This document shows, piece by piece, positions 44,404-52,595 of a DNA stretch of 64,000 bases (the stretch's first letter is position 1; each line of letters starts with the position of its first letter). The notes beneath the pieces were generated by a model, which worked only from the letters and a program-made list of their open reading frames with translations, was not told the origin of the DNA and did not search any database. The position numbers were made by a program, and so were the translations under genes. The DNA is from Pseudomonas trivialis (GTDB taxonomy: Bacteria > Pseudomonadota > Gammaproteobacteria > Pseudomonadales > Pseudomonadaceae). The DNA is taken from positions 124,001 to 188,000 of the forward strand of contig NZ_JYLK01000004.1 of assembly GCF_001439805.1 (NCBI RefSeq). Direction: 5' to 3'.

Positions 44404-44760
44404 TCATGGAGTAGTTCTCTCATGAGCTTGTCTACTATCGCGCGGCGCTTGGGCACGATCTGCAAGACTGTAGTCTCGTACCACGTGGGCAATGCGCAGA
44501 TGGTAGTCATTGAAAACCTGCTGACGGCCTGCTAATTGGGCCGCTCGATGCAGCTCAAGGCCGCGCCACCGTTGGATAGCTTTTTCGTCACGCCAAAATG
44601 ACAGCGACAGTAATTTTCCTGGCTCACTCAGGCTTTGGAAACGCTCTACGGAGATGAAGCCATCCAACTCTGCCAGTAATGGTTTCAATTGAGCGGCCAG
44701 GTCAAGGTAACGCTGGTATTGATCTTCGCGTGGCCAGGCTTCAAAAATAACGGCGATCAT
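44404..44760 (-). CDS. Antibiotic biosynthesis monooxygenase (ABM)-like protein
   Basis: The 118-residue protein has the ABM ferredoxin-like fold: MIAVIFEAWP, then LAELDGFISVERFQS and LSLSFWRDEKAIQRW near residue 55-70. Members are cofactor-free monooxygenases or heme-degrading proteins. The ATG overlaps the P450 stop (ATGA, 44757-44760), so the two act together or in sequence. It ends close to the left island repeat. Confidence 0.8.
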   Translation of the reverse strand: MIAVIFEAWPREDQYQRYLDLAAQLKPLLAELDGFISVERFQSLSEPGKLLSLSFWRDEKAIQRWRGLELHRAAQLAGRQQVFNDYHLRIAHVVRDYSLADRAQAPRDSRQAHERTTP

Positions 44761-45917
44761 TGCTGAGCTTCCTTAGCAGGATAGAATTTGGGAATGCGTC
44801 CATTAAGGGACGGCAAATAACTCCACCGAAACGATCGAACAGCGGAGAAAGAATGGCGTTGCAACCACACCGATATCGCTTCAGAGGCGATCGTCAACGC
44901 CAGTTGCTGACCTGGGCATTCATGTCGTCCTGAGCCGAAACTGAAGGTTCGTCTATGGCTTCGCTTGAGCAAGAAGCTATCGGGGTCTGGGTTCAGGCTG
45001 GGATCCCGGTTGGCTGAAGCGAGTAACACCAGAACGGTATCCCCCGCCTCCAGGACGCTATCGCCAATCGTGCATCGCTTCGCAACGAATCGCCGCGTGT
45101 TTTGCACTGGCGAATCGTAGCGCGCTACCTCGGCCACCAACTCTGCGATGAGGCTCGGTGCAGGTTGCCTGTGTCCAATCAGGTCAGGATTGCGATGGAG
45201 CGCTACGAGGGTGTTTCCAATCAAGCCTGCGGTGGCTTCGCAGGTCTGTGACATCAGGCCGATCAAGTTAGCAATCAACGCTTCCTGATCTTCCCATTCA
45301 GCGGCCTTGCTTTCGCTGTGGATGCGAGCCAACAAGGCGCTATCACTTTTATCGTCATTCAGCAGCGCGCTGAATATCTGGCTTAATTGAATGGCTCCGG
45401 AATGAGCCTTATTGAGCTGCGTTTCATCGCTTAATGGCGATAGGCAGGCGACAAAATCCCGTGTCAGCTTCGCGGCTTCCTGCATGCGGGAGGATGGCAG
45501 ACCTATCAAGGAAGCAATGACGCAAGCCGGCAACGTAAACATCAACTCGTCCGTAGTTTCGAGCGCGTTATCAAGTACCGTAACCACGCGTGACACAATG
45601 TCGGCGATGCCTTCCATCTCGATAGAGGCCAGGGCGGGCTCAATCGCCATCCTTGGGCACCGGTGTTGAGCCCCTTCGTTCATACGCATCAACCGACCGA
45701 AAACATGTCCGGCGGCGCCCTGTGCAATGGCAGGAGGAATGGGCTCGTGGAGGGGGCGCACCCGACAATCGGGACTCCCCAGAATGGCCTCGACCGCTCC
45801 GGCCCCACACGCAATCCATAAACCAAAATCTGCATCGAAGAACAATTCCTTCTGTTGCCTGAGGTGTGAGTAGTAACTATAAGGATCATCATGGGTGGCT
45901 GCTTCAAACGGCGTCAT
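44757..45917 (-). CDS. Cytochrome P450
   Basis: The 386-residue soluble bacterial P450 has the heme loop FSFGSGRHECPGQQLA with the Cys ligand near residue 335 and the K-helix ExxR in EVARYDSPVQNTRR near 268. The I-helix segment (GLMSQTCEATAGLIG near 223) lacks the usual [AG]Gx[DE][TS] and has Glu-Ala in place of acid-alcohol, which may change how oxygen is activated. It is co-transcribed with the ABM gene and lies 73 bases from a divergent regulator. Substrate unknown. The short N-terminus has no membrane anchor. Confidence 0.9.
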   Translation of the reverse strand: MTPFEAATHDDPYSYYSHLRQQKELFFDADFGLWIACGAGAVEAILGSPDCRVRPLHEPIPPAIAQGAAGHVFGRLMRMNEGAQHRCPRMAIEPALASIEMEGIADIVSRVVTVLDNALETTDELMFTLPACVIASLIGLPSSRMQEAAKLTRDFVACLSPLSDETQLNKAHSGAIQLSQIFSALLNDDKSDSALLARIHSESKAAEWEDQEALIANLIGLMSQTCEATAGLIGNTLVALHRNPDLIGHRQPAPSLIAELVAEVARYDSPVQNTRRFVAKRCTIGDSVLEAGDTVLVLLASANRDPSLNPDPDSFLLKRSHRRTFSFGSGRHECPGQQLALTIASEAISVWLQRHSFSAVRSFRWSYLPSLNGRIPKFYPAKEAQQ

Positions 45918-45990
45918 TTTGGAGTCCTGCTCACAAAGAACGGTTACTATCGGACACCTTTCACGCTGACGATTCGCTCAGGAACGAAAT

Positions 45991-46854
45991 ATGGATTTCC
46001 AAGGCAATGAGCTTGCCCTTTCTCGGATCGCTGGCGCTATTGCCGAACCTGCGAGGACGAAAATGCTTTGCTCGCTGATGGATGGTCACGCGCGAACCAG
46101 TACCGAAATGGCCGTTATCGCCGACGTAAGTACCTCCACCGCAAGCGCGCACCTGGCAAGACTCAAAGAGGACGGGTTGCTCAAGCTGCACACGCAGGGG
46201 CGACATCGTTATTACAGTCTGGCGGACATGCAAGTGGCGCAAGCGCTTGAAGCCCTCATGGTGGTCAGCCAATCCGCAAACCCCAGGTTTGTTTCAACGG
46301 CCCCTAACCGATTGCAGTATGCGCGTACCTGTTATGACCACATGGCCGGAACCTTGGCGGTGTATCTGCATGGTCACTTCATCGAGTCAGGTTGGTTGAT
46401 CGTTTCTGACGCAGGTGACCGTGCGTATCAACTGACTGACAGCGGCGAAGCAGCGATGGTTGGTTTGGGTATAGAAATAGCGAAAGTAAAGGCACAGCGA
46501 CGCCGTTTTGCTTGCTCGTGTCTGGACTGGAGCATGCGGCGCCCTCATCTGGGTGGTGCGCTGGGAGCAGCTTTGCTTCAGACATTTCTGAACCGTAAAT
46601 GGGTTACCCAGGACCTTGATAGCCGGGCACTTGCATTGACGCCCAAAGGGAGAAAGGAGCTGTCTGGCCGATTTGGTATCACCGTTGAATACCTGGACAC
46701 GGAGAAAGCAGACGTGCGAAATGTGGCACGACCCGCCGAACCGGGTTTACCGATGTCATGTAGTGGTCTAATGAAACCGGACACCCATTTAGGCGAAAAT
46801 GCTCGCCATATCGAGGTGTCAGATGACCAAACAACGCCGCTCCTTTACTCCTGA
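45991..46854 (+). CDS. ArsR-type regulator of the P450 pair, C-terminus altered by IS
   Basis: The protein has an ArsR-type winged helix (GAIAEPARTKMLCSLMDG, SHLxRL-like SAHLARLKEDGLLKLHTQGR) and a second DNA-binding-like half (LTDSGEAAMVGLGI; TPKGRKELSGRFGI). AGGAA precedes ATG 45991. The first ~256 codons are its own; the last ~31 come from the IS3-family end that begins near 46759 (TGTAGTGGTC), so the natural C-terminus was replaced. It probably controls the divergent P450-ABM genes; such proteins usually repress. Confidence 0.75.
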   Translation: MDFQGNELALSRIAGAIAEPARTKMLCSLMDGHARTSTEMAVIADVSTSTASAHLARLKEDGLLKLHTQGRHRYYSLADMQVAQALEALMVVSQSANPRFVSTAPNRLQYARTCYDHMAGTLAVYLHGHFIESGWLIVSDAGDRAYQLTDSGEAAMVGLGIEIAKVKAQRRRFACSCLDWSMRRPHLGGALGAALLQTFLNRKWVTQDLDSRALALTPKGRKELSGRFGITVEYLDTEKADVRNVARPAEPGLPMSCSGLMKPDTHLGENARHIEVSDDQTTPLLYS

Positions 46855-47086
46855 ATTCAAGCGCGAGGCTGCCGACCTGATGCTCAAACAAAACTACAGT
46901 TACATCGAAGCCAGCCGGTCAGTCGGCCTTGGTGAATCGGCATTACGCCGCTGGCGTTGACCAGATTCAGAAAGAACATAAAGGCATCACCCCGCAGAGC
47001 AAGGCGCTGACTCCGGAACAGCAGAAAATCCAGGAGCTGGAAGCCCGGATCGCTCGGCTTGAGCGAGAGAAATCCATACTAAAAAA
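46759..47086 (+). mobile_element. Left part of a broken IS3-family element (orfA remnant)
   Basis: It starts at an inverted-repeat-like TGTAGTGGTCTAATG. An orfA-type transposase frame begins at ATG 46823 (MTKQRRSFTPEFKREAADLM) and breaks at 46958 by an extra base near 46951-46957 (RRWR-stop instead of RRWVDQ). It then goes on in another frame with the leucine-zipper part LEARIARLEREKSIL. At about 47086 the sequence changes into the IS110-family element. Confidence 0.8.
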
Positions 47087-47300
47087 CCGCCTCCCCGGCA
47101 CTCCGCGGCCCATTGGGCTAGAAACACTACGTACTACACTTACATTTCTGGACAGTGGTCGCTGGCTTTTTGGAGGCTAAGTCCCCGTCAAAAAACGTGA
47201 CCCAGGGGAAGCTGCGGACCCGTTAGTGGTGGCGCTTCTATGACCCCGTTTAGGAATGTGATTTGATCCGAGTCCCCGTCCAGTCCTGCCCTTGACTGGA
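47087..47300 (+). ncRNA. Candidate bridge RNA region of the IS110 element
   Basis: The non-coding left end of the element, directly before the recombinase gene. In IS110-subgroup elements such as IS621 this end encodes the bridge RNA that pairs with target and donor DNA. Several short complementary stretches are visible (for example CCCCGT...ACGGGG-like tracts around 47186-47265), but I did not fold it. Named by position only. Confidence 0.35.
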
Positions 47301-47307
47301 GGTGCGT

Positions 47308-48657
47308 ATGAAAAATTCTGACTTAAAAACCAGAGGGTTACCGGTAATTAATACTCGAGCGGCCGGCATTGATATCGGCTCACGCTTTCATGTTGTCGCC
47401 GTTCCAGCGGATCTCGCGCAAGATCCGATTCAAACCTTTAATGTCTTCACCGCTGATCTTGAGCGGATGGCTAACTGGCTGGTGAGCCTCGGCATCTCGA
47501 CAGTCGCCATGGAGTCGACCGGCGTTTATTGGATTCCGGTTTACGAGATACTCGAAACGCACGGACTTCATGTAGTACTTGCCAATGCCCGCGATGCTCG
47601 CGCGGTGCCAGGGCGTAAAACCGACGTGAATGATGCGCAGTGGATTCAACGACTCCATTCCTGCGGATTACTTCGAGCTAGCTTCCGTCCAGATCGCGAA
47701 ATCTCGGCTTTACGTAGCTATTTAAGATTGCGAGAGCGCCACCTTGACTACGCGGCCGCGCATATTCAGCACATGCAAAAAGCCCTCACACATATGAATC
47801 TGCAACTGCACCATGTTGTGGCGGACGTAACCGGAGTGACCGGCATGCGAATAATACGGGCCATTGTGGCCGGTGAGCGAAGCCCGTCAGTATTGGCTGC
47901 CATGAGTGATACCCGCTGCAAAGCCGGTATCGATGTCATTAAGGCAGCGCTAGTCGGCAATTATCAACCGGAGCATACATTTGCCCTGTCACAAGCACTG
48001 ACGATGTATGACGCATACCAAGCGCAACTCCTCATCTGCGATCAGCAAATTGCACAAGTGCTCATCAAGCTTTCGCAGGAAAAGGTGCGTCCGTCAGAAC
48101 CGTTACCTAAACCGCGCCATAAAACCCGGCAACCCAATGCGCTTAACTTCGATGTTCGCACCTTGCTCTATCAGTTGGTCGGTGTAGACCTCACGCAAAT
48201 ACATGGCATTGGCCCCTTTTTGGCACTGCGGCTGGTCGCCGAATGCGGTACAGATCTGAGCCGATGGCGCACTTGTCATCATTTCACTTCGTGGCTAACG
48301 CTTGCGCCGGGATGTAGGATCAGTGGAGGTAAGGTGCTTTCCGCTCATACTCGGAAAACCAAGAATCGAGTGACCGCCCACCTGCGCTTGGCCGCTGTCA
48401 CAGTCGGGAGAACGAGTACTGCGCTTGGGGCCTTCTATAGACGCCTTGCAGCTCGAATCGGAAAAGCCAAAGCAGTCACTGCGACCGCCCGAAAAATTGC
48501 GATTTTATTCTATAACGCGATGCGTTTCGGTATGAACTATCAGGACCCCGGAGCAGACCAGTACGAGCAGAGATATCGGGAGCGAGTCGTAAAGGGTCTA
48601 CATCGCCGTGCTGCCGAATTTGGTTTCACTCTTCAGCCAACGGAGGGTGTTTCTTAG
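47308..48657 (+). CDS. IS110-family transposase (DEDD recombinase)
   Basis: The 449-residue enzyme has the N-terminal DEDD domain (GIDIGSRFHVVAVP, VAMESTGVYWIPVYE, GRKTDVNDAQWIQRL) and the C-terminal helix-hairpin region with the serine motif (IHGIGPFLALRLV, TLAPGCRISGGK). ATG 47308 follows GGAGGT. The frame is intact, so the element may still move. Confidence 0.93.
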   Translation: MKNSDLKTRGLPVINTRAAGIDIGSRFHVVAVPADLAQDPIQTFNVFTADLERMANWLVSLGISTVAMESTGVYWIPVYEILETHGLHVVLANARDARAVPGRKTDVNDAQWIQRLHSCGLLRASFRPDREISALRSYLRLRERHLDYAAAHIQHMQKALTHMNLQLHHVVADVTGVTGMRIIRAIVAGERSPSVLAAMSDTRCKAGIDVIKAALVGNYQPEHTFALSQALTMYDAYQAQLLICDQQIAQVLIKLSQEKVRPSEPLPKPRHKTRQPNALNFDVRTLLYQLVGVDLTQIHGIGPFLALRLVAECGTDLSRWRTCHHFTSWLTLAPGCRISGGKVLSAHTRKTKNRVTAHLRLAAVTVGRTSTALGAFYRRLAARIGKAKAVTATARKIAILFYNAMRFGMNYQDPGADQYEQRYRERVVKGLHRRAAEFGFTLQPTEGVS

Positions 48658-48658
48658 G

Positions 48659-49120
48659 AAGGCTACCGCGCTCTTGATGTCGGAAGATCACGAGCGCTCG
48701 CGCTGATTGATCAGTTGAGCGCCGATGAGCCGGTCGACTGGCTATACAAGGTGTTTGACGTGACCCGCTCGTGTTACTACGCCCAGCGCCTGCGGCGCCG
48801 CACGCCCCGATGTTGAACGGCTTCGATCGCGTAGCCGCGTCAGTGAGCTGTTCTCGTAAAGCCGACTCTTTCGCCAGCGATTGTGGCGATGATACCGCAT
48901 GCGCCAGAGTATGAGCCGACGAGGAAACTGCTGGTATAACGCACCGATGGAGCGCGTATTTCGCAGCTTGAAGACAGAATAGATACCGACTTTGGACTAT
49001 CGAACTGCGCAGGAAGCACAGCGTGATATCAGCCATTTTTTGATGCATCGTTACAACTGGATTCGGCCTCACCAATTCGCGGAAACGATCAAGTGCTTTA
49101 CTTAACGGATTTCGGATCAT
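48659..49120 (+). mobile_element. Right part of the broken IS3-family element (orfB remnants)
   Basis: The start of orfB (KATALLMSEDHERS, then with a shifted frame LIDQLSADEPVDWLYKVFDV and TRSCYYAQRLRRR) is followed by a large deletion. From 48910 the orfB C-terminus continues (MSRRGNCWYNAPMERVFRSL, a stop at 48981 replacing Trp, then ISHFLMHRYNWIRPHQF). No right inverted repeat is found before the tRNA repeat at 49121. The copy is dead. Confidence 0.8.
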
Positions 49121-49228
49121 CAGAAACGCAAAAGCCCCGCTTTCGCGAGGCTCTCGTGTCAATCTTGGCGGGAAACCAGGGATTCGAACCCTGGGAACGC
49201 TATTAACGTTCGCCGGTTTTCAAGACCG
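49121..49228. repeat. Island end: 108-bp direct repeat within the intact tRNA-Ser
   Basis: Partner of 44248-44355. The repeat includes the tRNA from anticodon loop to CCA plus 45 bases downstream. The crossover was thus probably in the anticodon arm, as for many tyrosine-recombinase islands. Confidence 0.9.
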
Positions 49229-49256
49229 GTGCATTCAACCACTCTGCCAATTTCCC
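49166..49256 (-). tRNA. tRNA-Ser (anticodon UGA)
   Basis: On the minus strand the gene starts GGGAAATTGGCAGAGTGG and has the long variable arm of serine tRNAs (CGAACGTTAATAGCGTTC). The anticodon loop CTTGAAAA gives UGA, the T-arm is CAGGGTTCGAATCCCTG, and the encoded end is GCCA. Acceptor GGGAAAT pairs with GTTTCCC. This copy is complete and has its own promoter. Confidence 0.95.
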
Positions 49257-49270
49257 TTGTGCATCACGGG

Positions 49271-49276
49271 ATTATA
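49271..49276 (-). promoter_or_regulatory. -10 box of the tRNA-Ser promoter
   Basis: On the minus strand a perfect TATAAT lies 14 bases before the tRNA 5' end. A G+C-rich discriminator (CCCGTGATGCACAA region) follows. No good -35 box is evident. The truncated copy at 44293 has no such promoter. Confidence 0.6.
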
Positions 49277-49360
49277 GTAGCCCTTCCCGTCTCAGCGGGC
49301 GCCATAATACCCGAATGAAACACACTGTCAAACTCTCGCCATCGCTTGTTACAGAGCGTC

Positions 49361-49369
49361 TGTTATGAT
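49361..49369 (+). promoter_or_regulatory. Extended -10 promoter before the Bax-inhibitor-like gene
   Basis: TGTTATGAT has the TGn-TATGAT extended -10 form about 40 bases before ATG 49409. It overlaps an imperfect palindrome TTACAGAGCGTCTGTTA. A -35 box is not clear. Confidence 0.4.
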
Positions 49370-49408
49370 CTTTGCGACTGAACGTTTCAAAACCACAGGA
49401 GTGTCGCC

Positions 49409-50080
49409 ATGCGCGAACAGAATTACGCAGTGAATGGCAACGCCCAGGCTGAGCAGCTTGAAGTCAGCCGCGTGTTGCGCAACACCTACGGCTTGCTCGC
49501 CCTGACCCTCGCCTTCAGCGGTGTGATGGCGTTCGTGGCTCAGCAGATGCGTGTTGGCTACCCGAATATCTTTGTTGTGCTGATCGGCTTCTATGGTCTG
49601 TTCTTCCTGACCAACAAGCTGCGTGACTCGGCCTGGGGCCTGGTGTCGGCGTTTGCCCTGACCGGTTTCATGGGCTTTATCCTTGGCCCGATCCTCAACC
49701 GTTACTTGGGTATGGCCGGCGGCGCGGAAGTGGTCAGTTCGGCGTTTGCCATGACGGCGCTGGTGTTTGGTGGCTTGTCGGCCTATGTGCTGATCACCCG
49801 CAAGGACATGAGTTTCCTCGGCGGCTTCATCACCGCAGGCTTCTTCGTGTTGCTGGCGGCGGTGGTGGCGGGCATGTTCTTCCAGATCAGCGGCCTGCAA
49901 CTGGCGATCAGCGCAGGTTTTGTGCTGTTCTCGTCGGTGTGCATCCTGTTCCAGACCAGCGCCATCATCCACGGCGGCGAGCGCAACTACATCATGGCCA
50001 CCGTCAGCCTGTATGTGTCGATCTACAACCTGTTTATCAGCCTGTTACAGATCTTCGGCATCATGAGCCGCGACGACTGA
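49409..50080 (+). CDS. Bax inhibitor-1/YccA-family membrane protein
   Basis: The 223-residue protein has seven hydrophobic helices and the BI-1 family look (RVLRNTYGLLALTLAFSGVM, then TALVFGGLSAYVLITRKDMS, and SVCILFQTSAIIHGGERNYI with the C-terminal acid MSRDD). In E. coli, YccA is a substrate and modulator of the FtsH protease; BI-1 proteins also conduct calcium. AGGAG precedes the ATG. A single-gene unit ended by a strong terminator. Confidence 0.9.
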   Translation: MREQNYAVNGNAQAEQLEVSRVLRNTYGLLALTLAFSGVMAFVAQQMRVGYPNIFVVLIGFYGLFFLTNKLRDSAWGLVSAFALTGFMGFILGPILNRYLGMAGGAEVVSSAFAMTALVFGGLSAYVLITRKDMSFLGGFITAGFFVLLAAVVAGMFFQISGLQLAISAGFVLFSSVCILFQTSAIIHGGERNYIMATVSLYVSIYNLFISLLQIFGIMSRDD

Positions 50081-50095
50081 TTCATTGCCGCAATA

Positions 50096-50131
50096 AAAAA
50101 TGCCCCGTATCGAAAGATGCGGGGCATTTTT
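50096..50131. terminator. Bidirectional terminator
   Basis: AAAATGCCCCGTATC, loop GAAA, GATGCGGGGCATTTT with A and T runs on both sides. It serves the BI-1-like gene and the end of murB. Confidence 0.9.
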
Positions 50132-50144
50132 GTTTGTGCGGAAT

Positions 50145-51164
50145 TCAGTACCGGTTGGGTTCCATCTCCAACTCAACCTTGAAACGCTGGGCGATGTCCT
50201 GCTGGATACGCCGCGCGAGGTTGGCAATATCCTGCCCGGTGGCGCCGCCGTAGTTGACCAGCACCAATGCCTGCATGCTATGCACGCCTGCGTCCCCCTC
50301 TCGAAAACCCTTCCAGCCGGCCTTGTCGATCAGCCAGCCGGCGGCGAGTTTCATCTGCCCGTCGGCCTGGGGATAGGCCACCAGATCCGGGTATTGGCTT
50401 TTCAACTCGGCAGCCAGTACCGGGGACACGAGCGGGTTTTTGAAGAAGCTGCCCGCATTGCCCAGCTCTGCCGGATCGGGCAGTTTCTCGCGGCGAATAC
50501 TGCAAATCGCACGGCTGACGTCACTCGGCGTGGCATCGGTGATGCCCTGCGCCGCCAGACGCTGCTGCACCGGGCCGTAGTCGAGTTTCAGATGGCGAGT
50601 GCGGCTCAGGGCAAAGCGCACGCGCAGGATCAGCCAGCGTCCGGTGTGCTGCTTGAACAGGCTGTCACGGTAGCCGAACTGGCACTCTTCCAGGCTGAAA
50701 TCGCGCAGCTCGCCGGTCTGGCGATCCAGGGCGGTGAGGCCGGCGAATACATCCTTGATCTCCACCCCATAGGCCCCGATGTTCTGCATCGGCGCTGCAC
50801 CGACAGTGCCGGGGATCAAGCTGAGGTTTTCCAGGCCGCAGAAACCGTGCTCAAGGGTCCACAACACAAACGGATGCCAGGGTTCACCCGCTTCGGCCTC
50901 GATCACCACGCGGCTGTCGTCGTCCTGCAACACCCGAATGCCCCGGGTTGCCATGCGCAATACCAGGGCTGGAATGTCCTGGGTCAGCAGCAGATTGCTG
51001 CCGCCACCGATCACCAGCAACGGCAGCGCCTGCGCCGCCGCGTACGCCAGGGCTTCACGCACATCGGCATCGCCACGGGCCTCGGCGAACAATTGGGCGC
51101 GCACATCGATGCCAAAACTGTTGAAGGGCTTGAGCGAGACCTGCGCCTGCACCTGCAAGGTCAT
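50145..51164 (-). CDS. murB: UDP-N-acetylenolpyruvoylglucosamine reductase
   Basis: The 339-residue FAD enzyme reduces UDP-GlcNAc-enolpyruvate to UDP-MurNAc in peptidoglycan synthesis. Signatures: LLVIGGGSNLLLTQD near residue 50, NLSLIPGTVGAAPMQNIGAYG near 115 and the catalytic serine in ELGNAGSFFKNPLV near 232. Length fits the E. coli-type enzyme. The ATG overlaps the phosphatase stop (ATGA at 51161-51164). Last gene of the operon. Confidence 0.96.
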   Translation of the reverse strand: MTLQVQAQVSLKPFNSFGIDVRAQLFAEARGDADVREALAYAAAQALPLLVIGGGSNLLLTQDIPALVLRMATRGIRVLQDDDSRVVIEAEAGEPWHPFVLWTLEHGFCGLENLSLIPGTVGAAPMQNIGAYGVEIKDVFAGLTALDRQTGELRDFSLEECQFGYRDSLFKQHTGRWLILRVRFALSRTRHLKLDYGPVQQRLAAQGITDATPSDVSRAICSIRREKLPDPAELGNAGSFFKNPLVSPVLAAELKSQYPDLVAYPQADGQMKLAAGWLIDKAGWKGFREGDAGVHSMQALVLVNYGGATGQDIANLARRIQQDIAQRFKVELEMEPNRY

Positions 51165-51625
51165 AACCGTCCCTTCAATTCGATCACCAATAAATCACAG
51201 GCACGCTCGATCAGGTCCAGCACCCTGTCGAAGCCCTGTTCGCCTTCGTAGTAAGGGTCTGGCACTTCGTCCACTTCGGCGTCAAAGCGGCGCAGGAACA
51301 GATCCAGCTCCGCCTTGCCCTGCCCCGACTGCATGATCTTGAGGTGACGCAGGTTACTGTGGTCCATCGCAAGGATCAGGTCATAGCGCGCGAAATCGGC
51401 GCGGCTGACCTGCTGGGCGCGTTGGGACGACAGGTCATAACCGCGCATCAGCGCCGCACGCTGGCTGCGCTGGTCCGGCGGGTTGCCCACATGCCACTCA
51501 CCGGTGCCGGCGGAGGCCACGTCGACCTGACCCGCCAGCCCCGCTTCGCGCAACTTATGGCGCAGTACGCCTTCAGCCGTGGGCGAGCGACAGATGTTGC
51601 CCAGGCAGACAAACAGAACCTCCAT
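51161..51625 (-). CDS. Low-molecular-weight protein tyrosine phosphatase
   Basis: The 154-residue enzyme starts [20 protein letters not shown], the P-loop CxxNxCRS with the nucleophile Cys at residue 7, and has the general acid in EVPDPYYEG near 124. Such enzymes (Wzb/PtpA) dephosphorylate tyrosine kinases of polysaccharide synthesis. The ATG at 51625 shares its A with the kdsB stop; a longer frame from 51784 lies inside kdsB and was rejected. Confidence 0.93.
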   Translation of the reverse strand: MEVLFVCLGNICRSPTAEGVLRHKLREAGLAGQVDVASAGTGEWHVGNPPDQRSQRAALMRGYDLSSQRAQQVSRADFARYDLILAMDHSNLRHLKIMQSGQGKAELDLFLRRFDAEVDEVPDPYYEGEQGFDRVLDLIERACDLLVIELKGRL

Positions 51626-52389
51626 CAAGCCCCCAGCAGGCGCCGAACGCGCTCGAGGTCTTCCTGGGTGTCGACACCGGCCGGTGGCGCTTCGAGTGCA
51701 TCGCCGACATGGATGCGCACGCCATGCCACAAGGCCCGCAGTTGCTCCAGGGATTCGGTGTTTTCCAGCCAGCACGGGCCCCAACTGACGAAGTCGTGCA
51801 GGAACCCGGCGCGATAGGCGTAAATGCCAATGTGGCGGCGGTACGGCACGCCTTCGGGCAACACATCAGGGTGTTTGGCAAAGGCATCGCGCGCCCAGGG
51901 CAAGGTCGAACGGCTGAACGTCAGCGCCAGGCCGTTGAGGTCGCTGACCACCTTGACCACATTCGGATTGAACAGGGTGTCCACGTCTTCGATCGGTTCG
52001 GCCAGGGTGGCCATGCGCGCTTCGCCATGGGCCGCCAGGTTGGCGGCAACCTGGTCGATCACGCTCGGCGGAATCAACGGCTCGTCACCTTGCACGTTGA
52101 CCACGATAGCGTCGTGCGCCAGGCCCAGTTGAGTGGCCACTTCAGCCAGGCGGTCGGTGCCGGAGTTGTGGTCTTCACGGGTCAGCACCGCCTCGGCGCC
52201 AAACCCTTTGCAGACTGCGACGATGCGTGCGTCATCGGTAGCCACCACCACGCGCTCGGCGCTGCTTTTGCACGCCTGTTCCCACACCAGCTGAATCATC
52301 GGCTTGTTGCCAATCATTTGCAGCGGCTTGCCCGGCAGGCGAGTCGATGCGTAGCGCGAGGGAATGACAACGGTAAAGGCGGTGGTCAT
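51625..52389 (-). CDS. kdsB: CMP-KDO synthetase
   Basis: The 254-residue enzyme couples KDO to CMP for LPS inner core. Seen: [18 protein letters not shown] at the start, [21 protein letters not shown] near 97 and [15 protein letters not shown] near 182. Its ATG overlaps the Trm112-like gene stop. Confidence 0.96.
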   Translation of the reverse strand: MTTAFTVVIPSRYASTRLPGKPLQMIGNKPMIQLVWEQACKSSAERVVVATDDARIVAVCKGFGAEAVLTREDHNSGTDRLAEVATQLGLAHDAIVVNVQGDEPLIPPSVIDQVAANLAAHGEARMATLAEPIEDVDTLFNPNVVKVVSDLNGLALTFSRSTLPWARDAFAKHPDVLPEGVPYRRHIGIYAYRAGFLHDFVSWGPCWLENTESLEQLRALWHGVRIHVGDALEAPPAGVDTQEDLERVRRLLGA

Positions 52390-52571
52390 TTATCCAGACG
52401 CTCATCGGTGGTAAGGGTGCGGGCTTCGCTTTCGAGCATCACCGGGATACCGTCGCGGATCGGGTAGGCCAGGCCCGCGCCTTTGCTGATCAGCTCGGTT
52501 TTATCGGCGCTGAGCTTGAGCGGGCCTTTGCAGATCGGGCAAGCAAGGATATCGAGCAGTTTGGTGTCCAT
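52386..52571 (-). CDS. Trm112/YcaR-family small protein
   Basis: The 61-residue protein ([18 protein letters not shown]...[11 protein letters not shown]) has the CPxC knuckle of the Trm112 family. YcaR lies between lpxK and kdsB in E. coli too. Bacterial function is poorly known. ATGA overlap with kdsB. Confidence 0.93.
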   Translation of the reverse strand: MDTKLLDILACPICKGPLKLSADKTELISKGAGLAYPIRDGIPVMLESEARTLTTDERLDK

Positions 52572-52595
52572 GAAGATTTCCTGGAAAAAAGCGTG

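Larger units (their letters stand above)
47087..48658 (+). mobile_element. IS110-family insertion sequence
   Basis: A ~1.57-kb element inserted into the IS3-family remnant: the orfA reading ...REKSIL stops at ~47086 and resumes with KATALLMSEDHERS right after 48658. About 220 non-coding bases precede the transposase and almost none follow, which fits the IS110 subgroup rather than IS1111. Exact ends are uncertain by a few bases because the family makes no or very short target duplications. Confidence 0.8.

Noticed and set aside
46929..47180. 83-codon gene after the ArsR-like regulator
   Set aside because: It is the frameshifted end of an IS3-family orfA running into the IS110 element.
51626..51784. 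N-terminal extension of the tyrosine phosphatase
   Set aside because: It lies entirely within kdsB in another frame; the P-loop must be at the N-terminus.
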